Assembly (NCBI GenBank): GCA_009785705.1
Contig: WQVS01000078.1
Span: 1 to 6,762, forward strand
Reading direction: 5' to 3'
Source: Coriobacteriia bacterium
GTDB lineage: Bacteria; Actinomycetota; Coriobacteriia; WRKU01; WQUG01
Length of the DNA stretch: 6,762 nucleotides
Part shown: positions 1-5,119 of the stretch, piece after piece
How the letters are laid out: each line of letters starts with the position of its first letter
How positions within the stretch are numbered: position 1 is the stretch's first letter
Program-made: the position numbers and the translations under genes
Notes under the pieces: model-generated
What the model saw: the letters and a program-made list of their open reading frames with translations, nothing else
Told to the model about the DNA's origin: nothing
Databases searched by the model: none

Positions 1-1422
1 GTTGGCGTTGCAAGCACCGATGAGCTGTATGAGGTCATACCTGACAGTGTAAAGCTGGACAAGGCTCCCGATGTCACAGGGGGTATGTCAGAGATTGACC
101 TAAGTCGTCAGATGGCAGAACTTGCTGACACTAATATCGCGGCTCATGAATATGTCTCTTTTGCAGGTGCAGGCTGTTACGACCACTACTCGCCGGCCTT
201 CATTGATCACTTGCTGCGTAGACCAGAATTCTTTACGGCATATACTCCTTATCAACCAGAAGTTAGCCAGGGCACACTGCAGGCAATCTATGAATACCAG
301 ACGGGCATCTGCGAGCTCACGGGCATGGATGTTGCTAACGCCAGCATGTATGATGGTGCGACAGCTCTAGTCGAAGCTGCCTTTATGGCACTGCGCTTGA
401 CTCGTGGTAAGCGCAAAGTAATGCTGGTGTCAGAGGCACTGCACCCAGAAAAGCTAGAAACTATGATGACCTATGCAAGCTCTGAGCTTATTGAGCCTAT
501 ATTTGTGCCCCTCGACGACAACCTTTCAACCGATGCAAAGGCATTTGCAGAGCTACTAGAGGAATACGCAGAGGAAGTCGCGGCAGTGTTACTGCCTTAT
601 CCTAACTTCTTTGGCATCGTTGAAGACGTCACTCCGCTTATCTCGGCAGCCAAAGAGGCCGGAGCCTACGTTGTGCTTGATACTAATCCTATTATGCTAG
701 GACTACTAAAGCGTCCTGCAGATTTAGGAGCAGACATAGTAGTAGGCGAAGGACAGCCCCTAGGCAGTGCTATGAGTTTCGGCGGGCCAGGACTTGGCTA
801 TTTTGCCTGTACGCAGAAATGTGTACGTCAGCTACCTGGTCGTCTTGTAGGGCGCACCACAGACCTTGACGGTAATCAGGGTTATGTTTTGACCATGTCA
901 ACACGTGAACAGCACATCCGTCGCGAAAAGGCGACCTCTAACATCTGCAGCAACCATGCCCTAAACGCACTAATTGCAGGCATGTATCTTGCGGCAGTGG
1001 GCAGCAAGGGACTTAAAGACATTGCCCTTGACTGTGTGACAAAGGCTCATTATTTGCGTGAACAGCTGCTGGCCACTGGTCTCTTCTACAGTCCTGTAGA
1101 TGATTCCCCTATAACTGGCTATGAGCAGGCCTTTGGCTACGAATTTCCGCTGCTCTACTCTGGCGAAAAAGATGCAGCGCAATGGCACGATGAGCTCTTT
1201 GAACAGGGCTATCTAGCTGGAGTAATCCTTGAATCACCCTATTTCGACCTTGAAGAAATGGACGCAGCTATTGCAGAGCTTGACCCAGAAAAACCAGCAG
1301 ACGCGGAGAAAATCGACATCTTAGAAGTTGGCAAAGACCCGCTCATCCTCTTTGCCACTACAGAGAAGCGCACGCTTGCAGAAATCGATGAATTTGTACA
1401 GGCGGTGAAGAGCCTTGGCTAA
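1..1422 (+). CDS. gcvPA: Glycine dehydrogenase (decarboxylating) subunit 1, 5'-partial
   Basis: GcvPA is the alpha half of the split P-protein of the glycine cleavage system. With GcvPB it decarboxylates glycine and passes the aminomethyl group to lipoyl-GcvH, in the cytoplasm. The frame is open from base 1, and the residues before the ATG at 85 (GVASTDELYEVIPDSVKLD) match the family's N-terminal 'IGI-S-DELF-DIP' region. So ATG85 is an internal methionine, and roughly 20 residues are missing beyond the window edge. Family signatures include AYTPYQPE near residue 78, MYDGATA at 116-122, GEGQPLG around 249-255, SFGGPG at 259-264, and the TSNICSNHAL stretch. Near the C-terminus (about bases 1246-1320) there is an acidic Ala/Glu/Asp-rich insertion of about 25 residues compared with the usual protein of about 448 residues. 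The gene overlaps gcvPB by 8 bases. The family call is secure; the true start is outside the window. Confidence 0.95.
   Translation, partial: VGVASTDELYEVIPDSVKLDKAPDVTGGMSEIDLSRQMAELADTNIAAHEYVSFAGAGCYDHYSPAFIDHLLRRPEFFTAYTPYQPEVSQGTLQAIYEYQTGICELTGMDVANASMYDGATALVEAAFMALRLTRGKRKVMLVSEALHPEKLETMMTYASSELIEPIFVPLDDNLSTDAKAFAELLEEYAEEVAAVLLPYPNFFGIVEDVTPLISAAKEAGAYVVLDTNPIMLGLLKRPADLGADIVVGEGQPLGSAMSFGGPGLGYFACTQKCVRQLPGRLVGRTTDLDGNQGYVLTMSTREQHIRREKATSNICSNHALNALIAGMYLAAVGSKGLKDIALDCVTKAHYLREQLLATGLFYSPVDDSPITGYEQAFGYEFPLLYSGEKDAAQWHDELFEQGYLAGVILESPYFDLEEMDAAIAELDPEKPADAEKIDILEVGKDPLILFATTEKRTLAEIDEFVQAVKSLG
1404..1408 (+). promoter_or_regulatory. Ribosome binding site for the TTG start of gcvPB
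   Basis: GGTGA, complementary to the 3' end of 16S rRNA, sits 6 bases before TTG1415 and inside the end of gcvPA. In the gcvPB frame a TGA stop at 1406-1408 prevents any start further upstream. TTG1415 is therefore the earliest possible start, and no ATG or GTG follows closely in that frame. Confidence 0.55.
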
Positions 1423-2845
1423 AGTACCCAACACAGATAATTCAGCTCAAAAAACCTACACTAGGACTGGTTGCAGTTGTACTTATAATGGACCAAGAGA
1501 AACTATCTACGACCTCTCGGTAGCAGGCCGTAACTGTCTTGAAGCCCCTGCGAGCGAACTTCCCGCACTTGACCTAAGTGATATCCCCACACTGTCAGAC
1601 TATCTGGCAAATGAGGGAGAGGGACCTACACTCCCGCAGGTTACAGAAACTGACATCATGCGCCACTATACTCATTTGGCGTCCATGAACTTTGGTGTAG
1701 ATGGCGGCATGTATCCTCTGGGCTCTTGCACCATGAAGTACAATCCGCGTCTGAATGAGGATGCTGCAAGGCTTCCAGGCTTTGCGAACTTGCATCCCTA
1801 TCAGCCAGAATATAGCACGCAGGGTATTTTGCAGCTAATGTACGAACTGCAAGAAGACTTGGCAGAAATCGCAGGCTTTGATGCGACTTCACTGCAGCCC
1901 TCTGCTGGTGCACACGGCGAATACGCAGCACTTATGGCATTTCGCGCCGCACATCTAGCACGCACTGAGGGCAAGACCGCGCGCACGAAGGTCATTATCC
2001 CCGACACGGCACACGGCACCAATCCTGCGTCTGTTGCCATGGCAGGCTATGAGACCGTTACTGTGCCTTCCAGTTCAGAAGGACTGGTGGATTTGGACGC
2101 CCTCCGCCAGTTGCTGGATGAAGATGTTGCTGCTTTTATGCTGACTAACCCTAATACGCTGGGGCTTTTTGAGCCGCAGATTATTGAAATCAATGAGGCC
2201 TGTCATGCCGTGGGTGCCTTTACCTACTGTGACGGTGCGAATCTTAATGCCATACTAGGCGTAGCACGCCCTGGTGACATGGGCTTTGATGCGCTGCATA
2301 TTAACTTGCACAAGACCTTCTCGACCCCACATGGGGGAGGAGGGCCAGGGGCAGGACCTATTTGTGTTAAGGCAGAACTGGCGCCTTTCCTGCCAGGACC
2401 GATTGTTGCGAAGTTTATCCATGAAGATACGGACACGGCTCTCTATTCTTTAGCAATGCCAGAGGATTCGATTGGTCGCGTGCGCAGTTTCTATGGAAAT
2501 GTTGCCGTAATGGTGCGTGCTTGGACCTATATCCGTTCTTTAGGTGGAGAAGGACTAAAAAGTGTTGCGCATCAGGCGGTACTTTCGGCAAACTATTTAA
2601 GGGTAGTTTTGCAAGAGCACTACAAAGTCGCCTTTGACGACGTCTGTATGCATGAGTTTGTACTGACAGGGGCACCCTTCAGAGATGAGGGTGGAGTACG
2701 TACTCTTGACGTAGCGAAGCGCTTGCTAGACTATGGATTCCATCCGCCAACCATCTACTTCCCGCTACTAGTAGAGGAAGCAATGATGATTGAGCCAACG
2801 GAAACCGAACCTTTGAAAGATCTTATGCTTTTGCAGAGGCAATGA
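1415..2845 (+). CDS. gcvPB: Glycine dehydrogenase (decarboxylating) subunit 2, frame-interrupted near its C-terminus
   Basis: GcvPB is the PLP-binding beta half of the glycine cleavage P-protein and forms a heterotetramer with GcvPA. The 476-residue frame shows YPLGSCTMKYNP at about 100-111, AHGTNPAS at 199-206, LTNPNTLGLFE, YCDGANLNA, and the PLP-lysine motif NLHKTFSTPHGGGGPG with the expected Schiff-base lysine at residue 300. It starts at TTG1415 and overlaps gcvPA by 8 bases. An N-terminal extension of a few dozen residues includes Cys20-Ser-Cys22. After MIEPTETEPLKDL (residue 470) the frame departs from the family and ends six residues later at TGA 2843-2845. The expected tail (YAFAEAMIAIAKE and onward) follows in the -1 frame to TAA 2971-2973. 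Adding one T to the T run at 2823-2824 would restore a protein of 519 residues. Sequencing error, a true mutation or recoding all remain possible. Confidence 0.93.
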   Translation: MAKVPNTDNSAQKTYTRTGCSCTYNGPRETIYDLSVAGRNCLEAPASELPALDLSDIPTLSDYLANEGEGPTLPQVTETDIMRHYTHLASMNFGVDGGMYPLGSCTMKYNPRLNEDAARLPGFANLHPYQPEYSTQGILQLMYELQEDLAEIAGFDATSLQPSAGAHGEYAALMAFRAAHLARTEGKTARTKVIIPDTAHGTNPASVAMAGYETVTVPSSSEGLVDLDALRQLLDEDVAAFMLTNPNTLGLFEPQIIEINEACHAVGAFTYCDGANLNAILGVARPGDMGFDALHINLHKTFSTPHGGGGPGAGPICVKAELAPFLPGPIVAKFIHEDTDTALYSLAMPEDSIGRVRSFYGNVAVMVRAWTYIRSLGGEGLKSVAHQAVLSANYLRVVLQEHYKVAFDDVCMHEFVLTGAPFRDEGGVRTLDVAKRLLDYGFHPPTIYFPLLVEEAMMIEPTETEPLKDLMLLQRQ

Positions 2846-2860
2846 TTGCCATTGCAAAAG
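2828..2860 (+). repeat. Inverted repeat / 33-base hairpin at the gcvPB frame break
   Basis: The arms CTTTTGCA (2828-2835) and TGCAAAAG (2853-2860) pair perfectly. Inside them, after a two-base bulge on each side (GA/AT, allowing one G-U), GGCAA (2838-2842) pairs with TTGCC (2846-2850). The three-base loop is exactly the premature TGA stop (2843-2845). There is no T run after it on either strand, so it does not look like an intrinsic terminator. It begins only a few bases after the place where the gcvPB frame changes. Pairing is read directly; any role is inference. Confidence 0.7.
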
Positions 2861-2959
2861 AGATTGAGGAAAGCCCAGAACTGCTGCAGGGCGCGCCGTA
2901 TACGACTCCGGTCAGGCGTTTAGATGAGGCAGCAGCTGTGCGGAAGCCAGAACTAAGAT

Positions 2960-2964
2960 GGAGG
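2960..2964 (+). promoter_or_regulatory. Strong ribosome binding site setting the start at 2973
   Basis: GGAGG lies 8 bases before ATG 2973, an ideal spacing. An in-frame ATG at 2958 sits immediately before this motif and has no comparable site of its own, so 2973 is the preferred start. The ATG at 2973 shares its A with the TAA of the gcvPB tail frame (TAATG), an arrangement typical of translational coupling. Confidence 0.8.
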
Positions 2965-2972
2965 AAAGATTA

Positions 2973-3230
2973 ATGTTTAGATTTGGGAAGAGAAACAAGG
3001 ACAAAAAGTCAAACCTTTTCTTGAGTGTTCCAGAAACGCGCGCAATCGAGTATATTGTGCGTGAGATGACAGAATCAGAACGTGATCTTTTTGACGTCAT
3101 GGAAGACCCTTTTGTGCGTAATCGCATTGTTGAAGAGCGTCGTTATGCTATCAAGCAAGATGAAGAGCTGCTAGAAGCCTTTGAGCAAGAAATTGATCGC
3201 GTGCGCATTCGTCTTGAAGAGGAACAATAA
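2973..3230 (+). CDS. Small highly charged protein of unknown function
   Basis: This is an 85-residue protein that I do not recognise. The start at 2973 is chosen for its GGAGG site and TAATG overlap; starting at ATG2958 would add MEERL. The first dozen residues are very basic (MFRFGKRNKDKK). The rest is rich in Glu, Asp and Arg and looks mostly helical, with a heptad-like C-terminal part ending in RIRLEEEQ that could form a coiled coil. It has no cysteines, no signal peptide and no membrane segment, so it is probably cytoplasmic. It sits between glycine decarboxylase and a GarA-like FHA gene, with only 4 bases to the next start, so it is co-transcribed and perhaps functionally tied to them. 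Coding is supported by position, ribosome site and compact spacing; function is unknown. Confidence 0.8.
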   Translation: MFRFGKRNKDKKSNLFLSVPETRAIEYIVREMTESERDLFDVMEDPFVRNRIVEERRYAIKQDEELLEAFEQEIDRVRIRLEEEQ

Positions 3231-3234
3231 AACC

Positions 3235-3675
3235 ATGCCCATTTGCAACAGCTGTGGAAGCGAAATAAGGGGCGATAGCCCTCTTTGTCTTGACTGTTTG
3301 GATACTGCTGATCAGTCAACGACCTCTTTCGTGCCTGTTGGTCGCCCAGAAAGCGTCAAGCGGGTGGAGCACTCTCCTGATGATGAGATTTTCTTGCAGA
3401 TCGTGAAGGGTCCGCAGGTAGGCGAGCGCTTCTATTTGGAAGGTGACTACATTGTTGTGGGACGTGACCCAAAGGCGCAGTTATTCTTAGGTGATGTAAC
3501 GGTGTCGCGTGAACATGTCGCCATTGTTAGAGATGGTGCAGATGTATCGCTGCGCGATTTGGGCTCACTAAATGGCACCTACCTTAATGGTGATATTGTA
3601 GAAGAGTCTCTCTTAAGAAGCGGTGACATTATTCAGATAGGCACTTTTCAGTTGATGTTTTGTTGGGGAACCTAA
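3235..3675 (+). CDS. Zinc-ribbon and FHA domain protein, GarA/OdhI-like
   Basis: This is a 146-residue cytoplasmic protein. Residues 4-21 form a putative zinc ribbon (C4xxC7 ... C18xxC21). A linker carries STTSF (Thr29, Thr30), resembling the ETTSVF phosphorylation motif of mycobacterial GarA and corynebacterial OdhI. Residues about 52-144 are an FHA domain: VGRDP 75-79, VSREH 90-94, and GSLNGTYLNG 110-119 supply the expected Arg, Ser, His and Asn of phosphothreonine recognition. GarA and OdhI bind and inhibit 2-oxoglutarate-using enzymes until phosphorylated by Ser/Thr kinases; the same role here is inferred from the motif and from the gcv and MerR neighbours. ATG3235 is chosen because an in-frame TTG at 3181 lies deep inside the preceding gene, while the zinc ribbon begins right after 3235. 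The upstream AGAGGA (3218-3223) is slightly far from the start. The zinc ribbon is absent from classical GarA. Confidence 0.9.
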   Translation: MPICNSCGSEIRGDSPLCLDCLDTADQSTTSFVPVGRPESVKRVEHSPDDEIFLQIVKGPQVGERFYLEGDYIVVGRDPKAQLFLGDVTVSREHVAIVRDGADVSLRDLGSLNGTYLNGDIVEESLLRSGDIIQIGTFQLMFCWGT

Positions 3676-3684
3676 GTACCGTCG

Positions 3685-4554
3685 ATGACCTTTCGTGACT
3701 ACTTAACCATAGGAGAGGTAGTTCAGAAGCTGCAGGTTAAATTCGATGACCTGTCTGTGTCCAAATTGCGCTTCTTGGAAGATGAAGGCCTCATCACGCC
3801 TGAACGTACCCAAGGCGGGTACCGTAAGTATTCCCGCGAAGAAATAGAACGCATAGAACTTATCTTGCGTCTACAGCGTGAGAAATTTTTGCCCCTTGCC
3901 GTTATTAAGGTAAAGTTGGATGAATTTGAGCGGGGACTGGTGTCCCCAGAGCTTGCTGACATCTTGCAGCAAGATGCGGGCAAGGAAGGGGAATACGCTG
4001 TTGGTGGAGTTGGCGATGCTGCCAACGATGCGGTGGTGGACGGCTCCGCCAATGGAGCTGCGTCAGATGGCTACAGTAACGCCCATGATTATGTCAGCGA
4101 CGAAGAGCGCTATGCCTTAGATCAGGACCAGACGGCAGTTGTGTCAATTAGTGAAATGGTTCGTGATGAGAAGATCCCTGAACAGTTTTTTGCAGAACTC
4201 AAGCGTTATGGCATTGTTGAGCCTGCATCTGCCTCTCCAAAGGCGGGAATTGTGGGTGCAGCAGGTTCTGTGCCTGGTACCAGGCTGACTGCTGCTGAAG
4301 CTGCTTGCGTTCGTGCTGCTTGGGCCTTGCGTTCCGTGGGGATAGAGCCGCGCCACTTGCGCATGTATGCAACCTTTGCGGATAAAGAGGCGCTTATCTA
4401 CGAGCAATTCCTACGTCCAACCTACCGTCATAAGACCCCACGCTCAAAAGAAATGTTGGCAGATGCTGCCGCAGATATTACGCGCCAGACAGAATTGCTT
4501 AAACGTCAGTTACTGCAAAAAGAACTGCGAAATAAATTGGGAGATTTGCTCTAG
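3685..4554 (+). CDS. MerR-family transcriptional regulator, FtsR-like
   Basis: This 289-residue protein has an N-terminal MerR winged-helix domain (about 7-80): LTIGEVVQKL, SVSKLRFLEDEGLITPERT, GGYRKYS, and REKFLPLAVIKVKLDE. The 'LRFLE-EGL-P-R---GYR-Y' pattern and the FLPL-VIK segment match actinobacterial FtsR / Rv1828-type regulators, which in corynebacteria control ftsZ. An acidic, low-complexity Ala/Asp/Gly linker (roughly 95-135) leads to a second conserved region (YALDQDQ..VSISEMV, about 137-175). A helical C-terminal part follows (LTAAEAACVRAAWALRSVGIEPRHLRMY region), ending in a Lys/Arg/Leu-rich helix. No metal-binding cysteine pattern is present, so it is not a metal sensor. It follows the FHA gene by 9 bases, as garA and Rv1828 do in mycobacteria. 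ATG3685 is the first start after an in-frame stop; its ribosome site is weak, suggesting coupling to upstream translation. Confidence 0.88.
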   Translation: MTFRDYLTIGEVVQKLQVKFDDLSVSKLRFLEDEGLITPERTQGGYRKYSREEIERIELILRLQREKFLPLAVIKVKLDEFERGLVSPELADILQQDAGKEGEYAVGGVGDAANDAVVDGSANGAASDGYSNAHDYVSDEERYALDQDQTAVVSISEMVRDEKIPEQFFAELKRYGIVEPASASPKAGIVGAAGSVPGTRLTAAEAACVRAAWALRSVGIEPRHLRMYATFADKEALIYEQFLRPTYRHKTPRSKEMLADAAADITRQTELLKRQLLQKELRNKLGDLL

Positions 4555-4561
4555 CAAATCT
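4542..4561 (+). repeat. Small perfect hairpin across the merR stop codon
   Basis: AGATTTGC (4542-4549) and GCAAATCT (4554-4561) are perfect inverted repeats around a 4-base loop. Two bases of the merR TAG stop lie in the loop. No T run follows, so it is not a canonical intrinsic terminator, and the apt ribosome site at 4573-4577 remains outside the stem. An eight-base stem could arise by chance in a window of this size. Confidence 0.45.
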
Positions 4562-4572
4562 GCAAAGCAAAA

Positions 4573-4577
4573 AGGAG
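4573..4577 (+). promoter_or_regulatory. Ribosome binding site deciding the apt start
   Basis: AGGAG lies 8 bases before ATG 4586 but only 2 bases before the in-frame ATG 4580. Spacing therefore favours 4586. The choice changes the protein by only two residues (Met-Ala). Confidence 0.75.
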
Positions 4578-4585
4578 AAATGGCA

Positions 4586-5119
4586 ATGGACCACAATTCA
4601 ACAGACTACAAAAATATTATCCGCACGATTCCTGACTGGCCTAGTGCGGGTGTTTCCTTCAAGGATATAACTCCTGTGCTGGCAGATGCTGCAGCTTTCA
4701 AGCAGGCAATTGATGAGATGTGCGAACCCTTCCGTGATGCGGGCATTACAAAGGTGTTTGGTGCAGAAGCACGTGGTTTCTTCTTTGGAACCACTATGGC
4801 TTACACATTGGGTGCGGGATTCATCCCTGCACGTAAGGCAGGAAAGCTACCCTATGTGACCCTAGGGGAAGAGTACACTCTTGAATACGGCAAGGCAGTT
4901 ATTGAAGTTCATAAAGATGATGTGACTGCTGATGACCGTATCTTGATTGTAGATGATGTATTGGCCACAGGTGGAACTGCTGCTGCTAAGGCACATCTTA
5001 TCAATAAGCTCGGTGCGACCTTGGTGGGCTATAGCTTCTTTATTGAGCTTGACTTCCTCAATGGTCGTGATCAGCTAGAGAAAGATGGCGTGCCCATCCA
5101 CTCGCTTGTAAGGTACTAA
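4586..5119 (+). CDS. apt: Adenine phosphoribosyltransferase
   Basis: Apt converts adenine and PRPP to AMP and pyrophosphate in cytoplasmic purine salvage. The 177-residue protein is close to the usual 170-183. Motifs from the N-terminus are IRTIPDWPSAGVSFKDITP (the family's 'I..IPD.P..GI.F.DITP'), GAEARGF at 59-65, the P-RK-GKLP loop, and the PRPP-binding signature VDDVLATGGT at 122-131 with the tandem Asp123-Asp124. ATG4586 is preferred over ATG4580 because of ribosome-site spacing. A much longer open frame in phase begins at 4367, but it lies inside merR and lacks family similarity there. The gene follows merR by 31 bases and its stop overlaps the hrcA start as TAATG, which suggests coupled translation of Apt and HrcA. 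Identity is secure; no dedicated promoter is visible in the short gap. Confidence 0.97.
   Translation: MDHNSTDYKNIIRTIPDWPSAGVSFKDITPVLADAAAFKQAIDEMCEPFRDAGITKVFGAEARGFFFGTTMAYTLGAGFIPARKAGKLPYVTLGEEYTLEYGKAVIEVHKDDVTADDRILIVDDVLATGGTAAAKAHLINKLGATLVGYSFFIELDFLNGRDQLEKDGVPIHSLVRY

Larger units (their letters stand above)
2824..2973 (+). pseudogene. gcvPB: Out-of-frame C-terminal remainder of gcvPB
   Basis: This stretch, read in the frame beginning at 2824, encodes the last 49 residues of GcvPB: YAFAEAMIAIAKE, then an acidic helix, then APYTTPVRRLDE and a final RKPELRW-type end. The conserved family ending is of the form 'APHTTPVRRLDE...ARKPVLRW'. It lies one frame back from the main gcvPB reading frame. 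Its first possible start, ATG 2842-2844, overlaps the upstream TGA as ATGA, so a 43-residue peptide could in principle be made by reinitiation. However, that methionine is also a conserved family position, so it need not be a start. The TAA at 2971-2973 shares its last base with the next gene's ATG, as expected if this were the original gcvPB terminus. Confidence 0.85.

Noticed and set aside
85..87. ATG at 85 as the start of gcvPA
   Set aside because: The same frame is open back to base 1, and the residues before 85 match the conserved N-terminal region of GcvPA; the gene is cut by the window edge.
970..1188. Minus-strand open frame inside gcvPA, and similar ones inside gcvPB, merR, apt, hrcA and dnaJ
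   Set aside because: All lie opposite well-supported conserved genes, have no recognisable domains, and fit chance open frames.
2328..2360. G-rich run suggesting a G-quadruplex
   Set aside because: It encodes the invariant HGGGGPG loop after the PLP lysine of GcvPB and lacks four clear tracts of three or more G.
2813..2819. Possible -1 slippery site TTGAAAG before the gcvPB frame break
   Set aside because: It does not fit X-XXY-YYZ in the gcvPB frame, and shifted tRNAs would mispair, so classic programmed -1 frameshifting is not supported by sequence alone.
3181..3234. TTG 3181 as the start of the FHA gene
   Set aside because: It lies within the preceding gene and would add unrelated residues before the zinc ribbon; ATG3235 fits the domain boundary.
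4367..4585. ATG 4367 as the start of apt
   Set aside because: This region encodes the conserved C-terminus of the MerR regulator in another frame; apt has a strong AGGAG site before 4586.
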